Source: an uncultured Prevotellaceae bacterium | Lineage (GTDB): Bacteria; Bacteroidota; Bacteroidia; Bacteroidales; Muribaculaceae | Direction: 5' to 3' | Assembly: GCA_900322135.1 (NCBI GenBank) | Contig: ONYP01000017.1 | Coordinates: 1-53,271 of the forward strand | DNA: 53,271 nt | Shown here: piece by piece, positions 1 to 7,434 of the stretch | How the letters are laid out: each line of letters starts with the position of its first letter | How positions within the stretch are numbered: the stretch's first letter is position 1 | The notes under the pieces: model-generated | The model's input: only the letters and a program-made list of their open reading frames with translations | What the model was told of the DNA's origin: nothing | Database searches by the model: none | Translations under genes and position numbers: made by a program

Positions 1-1
1 A

Positions 2-1030
2 TTGACTATCGGTCAGCAACTTGAGGACTATGACCTCACCGTGAAGTACATCGAGGATAACTATGCCGGTTTTCCTGACAAAGTCGTTGACAACACGCGT
101 GCTGCCTATGAGGCTATGAAATACCGGCTGCGTGACAAGGTCGTCGGCGGTGAGAGCACCGCATGGGATGCACTCGCACAATATACGGCTTGGTTCAACG
201 ACCGTCATTTGCGTTTGCAAGGTTCTTTCTTGAATGAGGATGGCCACTGGAGAGGCTATACCAATCAGTACTGGCTCCGTCAAGAGATTTATTATGACGA
301 ACTGATGGACGAGTACGACCCGAAACCTGTTGCCTGCAAGGTGACGGATAGGACATTCCTGATCCGTTTCCCGACTTGTGACATGGAACTGCTTGACCTG
401 AAATGGGTTAAGAATTCAATCAAACTGTTCAAGAAGTCCCATTGCGAGAATCTTATCATCGATATCCGTGGTAATGGTGGTGGCGCTGATGCGATGTTTG
501 ATCCGTTCTTAAACCTGCTTTACGACCATGCTGGTACTATCACCGGTGCGGAAATCCGCAACACTCCGCAGAATCGTGAATATCTGGTAGAGCATAAAAT
601 GCGAAAACGGCTGCAAAGAATATTGGCACAGAATCCCGATGTGGAATTTATGGCCTATTCTAATGAAATCTTATCTGGAGGAAAGAAGACCAACGCTGTT
701 CGCAGGGCCGCTCTGATCATCGATGATGGCGTTTGGAGTGCTGGTGAACAAATGGTATTATGCATGAAGGCATGTAGCGACCGTGTCACTCTTTATGGCC
801 GTGACAATACGGGAGGTTGTCTGGATTATTCTAATTTGGCATATCTGAAGTTTAAATATGGTGATTCGTATTTTTCAGTCCCTATGACGCGAAGAATAGG
901 CCTTCCCGAGACCTCCATCGACGCCACAGGCATTGCCCCCGATGTGCGCATCCCGTTGCCACTGCCCGCCCGCTTGACCGACAACATCGACGAGTGGGTC
1001 ATCTGGGTAGCCGAGCAACTGGAAAAATAG
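2..1030 (+). CDS. S41 family peptidase, C-terminal part (truncated by window edge)
   Basis: The frame is open to the left edge, so the N-terminus is probably outside the window and the TTG at position 2 is not a credible start. The visible 342 residues carry the S41 core: the strand and glycine turn LIIDIRGNGGG near residues 150-160 and the nucleophile motif WSAGEQM with Ser246 (counted from position 2). S41 enzymes are serine peptidases of the C-terminal-processing or tricorn type; in Bacteroidales many are exported and cleave peptides in the envelope. Any signal peptide or PDZ domain would lie upstream and cannot be seen. A perfect 12-bp hairpin follows 30 nt after the stop. The family call is secure; substrate and location are not shown. 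Confidence 0.85.
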   Translation: MTIGQQLEDYDLTVKYIEDNYAGFPDKVVDNTRAAYEAMKYRLRDKVVGGESTAWDALAQYTAWFNDRHLRLQGSFLNEDGHWRGYTNQYWLRQEIYYDELMDEYDPKPVACKVTDRTFLIRFPTCDMELLDLKWVKNSIKLFKKSHCENLIIDIRGNGGGADAMFDPFLNLLYDHAGTITGAEIRNTPQNREYLVEHKMRKRLQRILAQNPDVEFMAYSNEILSGGKKTNAVRRAALIIDDGVWSAGEQMVLCMKACSDRVTLYGRDNTGGCLDYSNLAYLKFKYGDSYFSVPMTRRIGLPETSIDATGIAPDVRIPLPLPARLTDNIDEWVIWVAEQLEK

Positions 1031-1059
1031 CTTTACATTGCAATTTTGGATATAATAAT

Positions 1060-1090
1060 AAAGTGATTATCAAATTTCGATAATCACTTT
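1060..1090 (+). terminator. Hairpin terminator after the S41 peptidase gene
   Basis: A perfect 12-bp stem (1060-1071 with 1079-1090) closes a 7-nt loop. Its right arm ends in CTTT and runs directly into TTG, which is also the -33 element of the dgt promoter, so terminator and next promoter share bases. Confidence 0.8.
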
Positions 1091-1121
1091 TTGATAATTA
1101 ATGGGATTGTAGTTACTTTTG
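1091..1121 (+). promoter_or_regulatory. Bacteroidota-type promoter of dgt
   Basis: TTG (1091-1093), 20 nt, then TACTTTTG (1114-1121) matches the primary sigma consensus of the phylum. Transcription would begin near 1128, downstream of the TTG codon at 1119, which rules that codon out as the dgt start. Confidence 0.85.
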
Positions 1122-1139
1122 TGCAAAATTTGGAACGAA

Positions 1140-2480
1140 ATGTTACAACAACGCATGAATTGGGACCGATTGATTTCGGACAAACGCCTGGGACTGGAGC
1201 ATTATCACGATGACAAGGGTGGGGGAGTCAGGAGCGACTTTGAGCGCGACTACGACCGCCTGGTGTTCTCGTCGCCCTTCCGCCGCCTGCAGAACAAGAC
1301 GCAGGTATTCCCGCTGCCCGATAGCATTTTTGTACACAACCGCCTGACACACAGCCTGGAAGTGTCCAGCGTGGGCAAGTCGATGGCGCGCGAGGTGGTC
1401 AAGCGCCTGATGCCGCGCTATGCCGGCGAGCCGTGGACCGACAAGCTGCGCGACATCGGCGAAATCGTTGCTGCCGCCTGCTTGGCGCACGACCTGGGTA
1501 ACCCGCCGTTCGGCCATTCGGGCGAGAAAACCATCGGCGCCTACTTCAGCGAGGGCCGAGGGCTGGAATTCAAGGATAAATTCACCGTTGAGCAGTGGAA
1601 CGACCTCATCCACTTCGAGGGCAACGCCAATTCGTTCCGCACGCTGGTGCATCAGTTCAAGGGACGCCGACCCGGCGGCTTTGCCATGACCTACTCGACG
1701 CTGGCGGCGATTGTGAAATACCCTTATTCCTCGATGCATGCGGGCAAGAAGGGCAAGTTCGGCTTCTTCACTACCGAGAAGGAAATCTATGAGCGCATCG
1801 CCAGTGAATTGGGCCTCATCGCCCTTGAGGAAGACCGCTATTGCCGCCATCCCCTCGTCTACATCGTCGAGGCTGCCGACGACATCTGCTACCAGATTAT
1901 GGATATTGAGGACGGCCACAAGCTCAAGATTATCGGCACCGACGAGACCATCGACCTGCTGCTGGGCTTCTTCACCGAGGAGCGTAAGGCCCACCTGCGT
2001 GAGCACATGGCCCGTGTCGCCGACCCTAACGAGAAGATAGCCTACCTGCGTTCATGCATCGTCGGCCTGCTCGTTGAGCAGTGTGCCGCCGCCTTTGCCC
2101 TGCACGAGGACGAGATCATGGAGGGATGCTTTGAGGGCAGTTTGATCGACTGCATCGATCCCTTGCCTGCTGAGGCCTATAAGGCGTGCAGCAAGTTGGC
2201 CCAGGAGCGTCTTTACCGCGCCGGCTATGTCGTCGATGTGGACCTGGCGGGTAACCGCATCATCAACCTGCTGCTCGAGAAGCTCATCGAGGCGGTGATG
2301 CATCCCGAGCGCAACTACTCCCAGTTGCTGATGAACAAGTTCCCGCAGCAATATGATGTGCATGCCCCGACGCTGTTCGAGCAGGTGCAGGCCGTGCTTG
2401 ACCACATCAGCGCGATGACCGATGTGTATGCCCTCAACCTCTACCGCCAGCTCGACGGCATCTCCATCCCCACGGTATAA
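1140..2480 (+). CDS. dgt: Deoxyguanosinetriphosphate triphosphohydrolase (dGTPase)
   Basis: Predicted cytoplasmic HD-domain enzyme that splits dGTP to deoxyguanosine and triphosphate and so helps set dNTP pools. From the ATG at 1140 it has 446 residues. The metal-site motifs are visible: RLTHSLEVS near residues 69-77 and AHDLGNPPFGH near 116-126, along with the family start pattern SPFRRLQNKTQVFPL. The frame stays open upstream to a TTG at 1119, but that codon overlaps the promoter -7 element; ATG 1140 or ATG 1155 remain possible, and 1140 is preferred for its short leader of about 12 nt. It is a single-gene unit, convergent with the GH92 gene, 20 nt away. Some family members act on other dNTPs. 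Confidence 0.93.
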   Translation: MLQQRMNWDRLISDKRLGLEHYHDDKGGGVRSDFERDYDRLVFSSPFRRLQNKTQVFPLPDSIFVHNRLTHSLEVSSVGKSMAREVVKRLMPRYAGEPWTDKLRDIGEIVAAACLAHDLGNPPFGHSGEKTIGAYFSEGRGLEFKDKFTVEQWNDLIHFEGNANSFRTLVHQFKGRRPGGFAMTYSTLAAIVKYPYSSMHAGKKGKFGFFTTEKEIYERIASELGLIALEEDRYCRHPLVYIVEAADDICYQIMDIEDGHKLKIIGTDETIDLLLGFFTEERKAHLREHMARVADPNEKIAYLRSCIVGLLVEQCAAAFALHEDEIMEGCFEGSLIDCIDPLPAEAYKACSKLAQERLYRAGYVVDVDLAGNRIINLLLEKLIEAVMHPERNYSQLLMNKFPQQYDVHAPTLFEQVQAVLDHISAMTDVYALNLYRQLDGISIPTV

Positions 2481-2500
2481 AAACTAAGGACTGCTAAGGC

Positions 2501-4729
2501 CTAGGGGCGCTTCTCACTCATGACAAATTCCAGCGTCCCACCCGCCATGATGTCTTGATGCTTGAGTTTGAAACCCTGTAGCCGCTTGCCGTTGAGGCGG
2601 ATTTCCTTGACATATATACCCTTGCCGCCCTTGCGGACGATGTTGAATTCCTTGTCGCCGGCCAGGTGCAGCGTGGCATGCTGGAACAGTGGCGTGCCGA
2701 TGACATATTCGGCAGCGCCCGCATTGAAGGGGTAGAAGCCTAATGCCGAGAAGATGTACCATGCCGACATCTGTCCGCAGTCATCGTTGCCGGCATAGCC
2801 TGCTGGAGTGGCATTATAGAATTCGGAGCGCACTTGGTTGACCAGTTCTTGAGTGCGCCAGGGGCGACCGGCGAAGTCGTAGAAATAGACGGTGTGGTGG
2901 CTGGGTTCGTTGCCGTGGGCATACTGGCCGATAAACGCCGAGGCATTGCCGTTAGTCTCACGGTTGGCAGTAGTGAGGCTGAAATTCTCATCCAGTTTTT
3001 TCAGAAATGCTTTCTTGCCACCCATCAGCTGGATGAATTGCTCGGGTGCGTGGGGCACAAACCACAGGTACTGCCAGGCGTTCCCCTCAATAAAGCTGTT
3101 GTTCTCATAACTGAGCGGGTCAAATGGCTCTGCCCATTGTCCCTTGTCGTCGCGTGCCCTGAAGAACCCCGTCTTTTCATCATACAGGTTTTTATAGTTA
3201 GTCGCCCTCTGGGCAAAGTGTTGATAGTCGTCGGTGTGTCCCAAGCGCGCGGCAACGGCAGCGACGCACCAGTCGTCAAATGCCTGCTCCAGTGTGATGG
3301 AAACCGATGATCCTTGTCTGTTGCAGGGCATGTAGCCCAGTTTTTCCCACAGGTCAAACGGCGAGTTGGTGTGCGGCCTGGTGCTGCTCTCGACCATCGC
3401 CCGGTAGGCTTTCTCGACATCGATGCCGGGCAGGTCGGCGAGAATGGCGTCGGCGATGACCGGGATGGCATGGTTGCCTATCATGCAGTAGTTCTCTTGT
3501 CCCCACAGGTCCCAGATGGGCAGGTAGCCATAGGTGTCGTGATGGCGCACCATGTCGTTCACAAACTGTGCCGCCAGGTCGGGTTTGAGCAAGAGGTAAA
3601 GCGGATGCGCGGCGCGGAAGGTGTCCCACAGCGAGAATGTGGAGTGGTAACTCTGGCCCTCGGGCATCTGGCGTATCTCGTAGTTGGTGTCCATGTATCG
3701 GCCATCGACATCGCTCATGGTGTTGGGCTGCAACAATACATGGTAGAGTCCGGTATAGAAAATCTGCTTTTGCTCATCGGTGCCGTCAATATCGATGCAT
3801 GATAGTTGCCGCTGCCACTCGTCGTGGGCTTGACGGACATACAGGTCAAAATCCCAGCCTGGTGCCTCGGCGGCGAGGTTACGGCGTGCTCCATCGATAT
3901 CGACCGCCGAGAGGGCGACCTTGACCGTCAATTGACTATCACCTGTAGCGTCAAATGACAGGGCGCAGCGCAGTGTGCGCCCGTTGATTACTGTAGCATC
4001 GCCCACTGTGCGCGTGCCGTCCATGAGCAGGTGCCCGGTGATGGGACGGGAAAACTCGGCGCGGAAATAGACCTTGCGCAGCTTGGCCCAGCCGGTGATG
4101 ACGCGGTAGCCCTCGACCGTGTGGTCATCGACAAGGCGGATTTGCGCCTGGATGATGTCATAACTGCGGCGCCCACTGTAATAGGCCTGGCCGCGGAAGG
4201 TGGAGTGGTCGAGGTCAAGGATGACCTGTTGCGGCTTCCCTTGGGGGAAAGTATAGCGGTGGATGCCGGTGCGGGTTGTGGCGCTGAGTTCGGCTGTTAC
4301 TCCGCTTTCCCCAAGTACAACCCTATAGTATCCCGGGCATGCCGCTTCTTGCTCGTGTGAAAAAGTCTGCCCGAAGTTGCCTGCCGACAGATACTCCGGG
4401 GTCACATTCCAGGTCACCGGCATGAGCGAGATGTCAAACAGGTCGGTGCAGCCCGTGCCGCTCAAGTGGGTGTGCGAGATGGCGTAGATGCTGTCACGGT
4501 TGTAGTCATAGCCGGAGCAGGGATCCCAGGTCACCATCTGTTCGGTGTCGGGACTCACCTGCACCATTCCCTGTGGCATCGTGGCTCCGGGGAATGTGCT
4601 GCCGCTCAAGGCACCGGTGGAATCGGTCTGCGTGCCGATAAACGGATTGACATATCTGGTGTAATCGGTTGTGGCGGCCTGGAGCAGCAATGTGCTCCAC
4701 AGGGCCAGGAATAAGATAGTCTGTTTCAT
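2501..4729 (-). CDS. GH92 family alpha-mannosidase, secreted
   Basis: Glycoside hydrolase family 92 enzymes are calcium-dependent exo-alpha-mannosidases that trim mannose from host N-glycans or yeast mannan, usually in the periplasm or on the surface. The protein of 742 residues begins MKQTILFLALW, a signal peptide ending near QAA. It opens with the family pattern YTRYVNPFIGTQ, has HTHLSGTG near residues 86-93, GNEPSHH in the catalytic half, and GNDDCGQMSAWYIFSALG near residue 645. I chose ATG 4729 over an upstream in-frame start at 4786 because only the former puts the signal peptide first. The length fits GH92. No SusC/SusD pair or other polysaccharide gene lies beside it. Its upstream region holds a tandem duplicated segment and no clear promoter. 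Confidence 0.93.
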   Translation of the reverse strand: MKQTILFLALWSTLLLQAATTDYTRYVNPFIGTQTDSTGALSGSTFPGATMPQGMVQVSPDTEQMVTWDPCSGYDYNRDSIYAISHTHLSGTGCTDLFDISLMPVTWNVTPEYLSAGNFGQTFSHEQEAACPGYYRVVLGESGVTAELSATTRTGIHRYTFPQGKPQQVILDLDHSTFRGQAYYSGRRSYDIIQAQIRLVDDHTVEGYRVITGWAKLRKVYFRAEFSRPITGHLLMDGTRTVGDATVINGRTLRCALSFDATGDSQLTVKVALSAVDIDGARRNLAAEAPGWDFDLYVRQAHDEWQRQLSCIDIDGTDEQKQIFYTGLYHVLLQPNTMSDVDGRYMDTNYEIRQMPEGQSYHSTFSLWDTFRAAHPLYLLLKPDLAAQFVNDMVRHHDTYGYLPIWDLWGQENYCMIGNHAIPVIADAILADLPGIDVEKAYRAMVESSTRPHTNSPFDLWEKLGYMPCNRQGSSVSITLEQAFDDWCVAAVAARLGHTDDYQHFAQRATNYKNLYDEKTGFFRARDDKGQWAEPFDPLSYENNSFIEGNAWQYLWFVPHAPEQFIQLMGGKKAFLKKLDENFSLTTANRETNGNASAFIGQYAHGNEPSHHTVYFYDFAGRPWRTQELVNQVRSEFYNATPAGYAGNDDCGQMSAWYIFSALGFYPFNAGAAEYVIGTPLFQHATLHLAGDKEFNIVRKGGKGIYVKEIRLNGKRLQGFKLKHQDIMAGGTLEFVMSEKRP

Positions 4730-4768
4730 ATATCGATAGCGTATCAGTTGTTTTCTCACATTTGGAAG

Positions 4769-4897
4769 AATTTGGCTGCGCCTCAACCAAGAAAGTAAAC
4801 TTCATGGTGTTCGGCTTGCACAAATTTTGTATAAATTTGGCGGCGCCTCAACCATTGAAGTAACTTCATGGTGTTCGGCTTGCACAAATTTTGTGGT
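4769..4897. repeat. Two-copy tandem repeat of about 64-65 bp
   Basis: Copy 1 (4769-4833) and copy 2 (4834-4897) share nearly all bases, including an identical run of 32 bases ending in CACAAATTTTGT (4799-4830 and 4863-4894). They differ by a few substitutions and one indel in the middle. The repeat fills most of the divergent intergenic region between the GH92 gene and hflX. Confidence 0.9.
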
Positions 4898-4929
4898 GAC
4901 AAAATTAAAAAAAAACCGCAGTTATTTAG

Positions 4930-4937
4930 TAATTTTG
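4930..4937 (+). promoter_or_regulatory. -7 element of the hflX promoter
   Basis: TAATTTTG matches TAnnTTTG and lies 26 nt before the chosen ATG at 4964. No good TTG is found 19-21 nt upstream. Confidence 0.6.
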
Positions 4938-4963
4938 CACCAATTAATAAAAAATGTGACTCA

Positions 4964-6211
4964 ATGGGACTGATAGACGACAGTAAACGCATCAACGAAA
5001 TAGACCAGAAAGAGGAGCGTGCTATCCTCGTGGGACTGATTACCCCCCAGCAGGGCGAGGCCAAGGCCCGCGAATACCTCGACGAACTTGAATTCCTCGC
5101 CGAGACGGCAGGAGCCGTCACCGTGCACACCTTCCTGCAGCGTTGTGACGGGCCCAACAGCACCTCCTATGTCGGCAAGGGCAAACTCGAGGAAATTGTC
5201 GCCTATGTCGAGCAGAACGATATCAATCTGGTCATCTTTGATGATGACCTCACCCCCAAGCAGGTCGCCTTCATCGAGAAGGCCGTCCAGGTCAAGACGC
5301 TCGACCGAACCAGCCTTATCCTTGACATCTTTGCCAAGCGTGCACAGACTGCCAGCGCCAAGATGCAGGTCGAACTCGCCCAGTACCAGTACCTGTTGCC
5401 GCGACTGGCGGGTATGTGGACCCACTTGGAGCGCCAGCGAGGCGGTATCGGTCTGCGTGGCCCCGGTGAGACTCAGATCGAGACCGACCGTCGTATCGTC
5501 AAGACCAAAATCTCCCTGCTCAAGGAGAAACTGGCTCAACTCGACAAGCAGAAGGCCACCCAGCGCAAGAACCGTGGCAAACTCACCCGCATCGCCCTCG
5601 TGGGCTACACCAATGTGGGGAAATCAACCCTGATGAATGTGCTGAGCAAGAGCGAGGTGTTTGCCGAGAACAAACTGTTCGCTACCCTCGACACCACGGT
5701 GCGCAAGGTCGTCATCGCCAACTTGCCCTTCCTGCTGACCGACACCGTCGGCTTCATCCGCAAGTTGCCCACTCACCTCGTGGAGTCCTTCAAGAGCACC
5801 CTCGACGAGGTGCGCGACAGCGACATCCTTGTCCATGTCGTGGACATTTCCCATCCTCAGTTCGAGGAGCAGATCGAGGTCGTGAACCGCACCCTTCAGG
5901 AAGTGTGCGATGCCGGCAACAAGGAGATGGTTATGGTGTTCAACAAGATTGACCAGTTCACCCATGTCCCCAAGGATGAGGACGACCTCACCCCGCGACA
6001 GCGCGAGAATATCCCCCTCGAGGAACTCCAGGAGAGCTGGATGGCACGCATGGGCGAGAACTGCGTCTTCATCAGTGCCAAGAAGCAGCAGAATATCGAC
6101 GGCCTCAAGCGCATGCTCTACAACAAGGCCAAGGCCGTCCACACCGCCCGCTTCCCCTACAACGATTTCCTGTACCAGACTTACGATGACCTGGAAGAAG
6201 ATAAGAATTAA
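4964..6211 (+). CDS. hflX: Ribosome-associated GTPase HflX
   Basis: HflX is a GTPase that binds the 50S subunit and splits or rescues stalled ribosomes, notably under stress. The 415-residue product shows the N-terminal HflX domain, the linker signature RGGIGLRGPGETQIETDRR, and G motifs: P-loop GYTNVGKSTL, switch II DTVGFIRKLP, and the NKID guanine motif. The frame extends upstream to an ATG at 4868, but those 32 extra residues are translated from the tandem repeat and the promoter, so ATG 4964 is chosen; the leader is then about 20 nt. A C-terminal segment after the G domain is present as in most members. It is transcribed away from the GH92 gene. Confidence 0.95.
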   Translation: MGLIDDSKRINEIDQKEERAILVGLITPQQGEAKAREYLDELEFLAETAGAVTVHTFLQRCDGPNSTSYVGKGKLEEIVAYVEQNDINLVIFDDDLTPKQVAFIEKAVQVKTLDRTSLILDIFAKRAQTASAKMQVELAQYQYLLPRLAGMWTHLERQRGGIGLRGPGETQIETDRRIVKTKISLLKEKLAQLDKQKATQRKNRGKLTRIALVGYTNVGKSTLMNVLSKSEVFAENKLFATLDTTVRKVVIANLPFLLTDTVGFIRKLPTHLVESFKSTLDEVRDSDILVHVVDISHPQFEEQIEVVNRTLQEVCDAGNKEMVMVFNKIDQFTHVPKDEDDLTPRQRENIPLEELQESWMARMGENCVFISAKKQQNIDGLKRMLYNKAKAVHTARFPYNDFLYQTYDDLEEDKN

Positions 6212-6298
6212 ATAGATGTGTGTCATGCAGAAGGGTCTAACGGGCTCTGCTCTCTGTAATGGCGTTGAATAGTTTTATAGAGCCCTCAAGAGACAATT

Positions 6299-7072
6299 AT
6301 GAAGAAATTATCTGCTTTATTAATGGTTTTGGCATTGGCATTCTCCATCACTACCAACGCAACAGTAAAGAATGGAGATGTGAATGGTGACGGCGAAATT
6401 GACATCAACGATGTGACCGAATTGATCGCTTATATCTTGAATGGAGGGCAGCCAACCCCTGACCCCACTCATGAAACAGTTGATCTGGGTCTGCCCAGCG
6501 GCACGCTGTGGGCTACCTGCAATGTGGGTGCTACCGCTCCTGAGGAGTATGGTGACTACTTCGCTTGGGCCGAGACCGTCCCCAACAAGGATTTCTACCA
6601 GTGGGCCACTACTCCGTATGTCGTTATCGAGAGCGGTCAAGTACATTTTACAAAGTACAACACCAAAGAAAGTCTTGGTCCGGTTGACAACAAGACCGAA
6701 TTGGATCCCGAGGATGATGCTGCCTATGTGAACTGGGGTCCGGAGTGGCGTATGCCCTCCAAGGAGCAAATCGATGAATTGTCGGCCAATTGCACCTGGG
6801 AGTGGACGCAGGTGAATGGTGTGAACGGCCAACTGGCGACCGGCCCTAACGGCAATACCATTTTCTTCCCCGCTGCAGGTTCCCGCTTGGAGTCTGACCT
6901 ATCGGGTGCTGGCGAGAGGGGCCACTACTGGACGCGCTCGCTCTATATCCTCAATGCAACTGTTTCCTTCCCCAATAGCGCTTACAAACTTTACATCACC
7001 AACAATTCTTTTGGCTGGAATTCAGGCAACCGCAATTGTGGTTTTGTAGTGCGTGCCGTGCTTGCTGACTAA
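6299..7072 (+). CDS. Secreted protein: dockerin-like motif plus DUF1566 / Fib_succ_major-type domain
   Basis: This 257-residue protein has a signal peptide (MKKLSALLMVLALAFSITTNA). It is followed at once by a single calcium-loop helix motif of the dockerin or EF-hand kind (GDVNGDGEIDINDVTELI, about residues 26-43), a short Pro-rich linker, and a domain starting VDLGLPSGTLWATCNVGA. That last pattern is typical of DUF1566 or Fibrobacter-type major paralogous domains, which are common, poorly understood secreted modules. Only one half of the usual dockerin pair is present. A 12-bp hairpin lies 44 nt after the stop. No promoter stands out in the 87 nt after hflX. Its role is unknown; surface binding is only a guess. 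Confidence 0.8.
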   Translation: MKKLSALLMVLALAFSITTNATVKNGDVNGDGEIDINDVTELIAYILNGGQPTPDPTHETVDLGLPSGTLWATCNVGATAPEEYGDYFAWAETVPNKDFYQWATTPYVVIESGQVHFTKYNTKESLGPVDNKTELDPEDDAAYVNWGPEWRMPSKEQIDELSANCTWEWTQVNGVNGQLATGPNGNTIFFPAAGSRLESDLSGAGERGHYWTRSLYILNATVSFPNSAYKLYITNNSFGWNSGNRNCGFVVRAVLAD

Positions 7073-7116
7073 AATAAGCACATTGCTTTTAGCACACTGA
7101 ATATTTGACATATTCA

Positions 7117-7154
7117 CGCCGCTTGTCGACCCGTGCAGGGACCGACAAGCGGCG
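7117..7154 (+). terminator. Hairpin terminator
   Basis: A perfect 12-bp GC-rich stem (CGCCGCTTGTCG at 7117-7128 with its complement at 7143-7154) has a 14-nt loop and is followed by the weak T-rich stretch TTGTTTG. Confidence 0.75.
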
Positions 7155-7246
7155 TTGTTTGACAGGGACACCTGAAAGGGGGATACATGTTGGCTGGATG
7201 GGTGATAATAATTCAAGGTTAAACCTATTTACTGTGATAATTATTG

Positions 7247-7254
7247 TACCTTTG
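7247..7254 (+). promoter_or_regulatory. -7 element upstream of the C10 peptidase gene
   Basis: TACCTTTG matches TAnnTTTG exactly. The expected -33 TTG is not present at 19-21 nt upstream, so strength or extra activation is uncertain. Confidence 0.6.
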
Positions 7255-7434
7255 CATGGTGGAAGAGCATTGGAAACCTGTGCAATCGCTAGAGACCTGA
7301 ATAATTTGCATAGGCTAAAATGCGTCGTAATCAGCATGAATAACCAACTGGAGTGAATGCGCAAGGTGTGCGCTCGGCCAACTTGCTGAATACCATCTTT
7401 TTTGTGTAAAGCACTCATTAATACTGAATAACTT

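Larger units (their letters stand above)
7073..7434. other. Intergenic region of 362 bp with terminator, promoter and long leader
   Basis: It holds a terminator hairpin (7117-7154) and a -7 element (7247-7254). If transcription starts near 7261, the C10 peptidase mRNA has a leader of about 175 nt. No conserved riboswitch was recognised and no convincing small gene is present. Confidence 0.6.

Noticed and set aside
1143-2006. Long minus-strand open frame of 287 codons opposite dgt
   Set aside because: It mirrors the codon periodicity of dgt, has no recognisable domain, and overlaps a strongly supported gene.
4769-4897. Two-unit CRISPR-like array
   Set aside because: The two units are directly adjacent with no unique spacers, so this is a plain tandem duplication.
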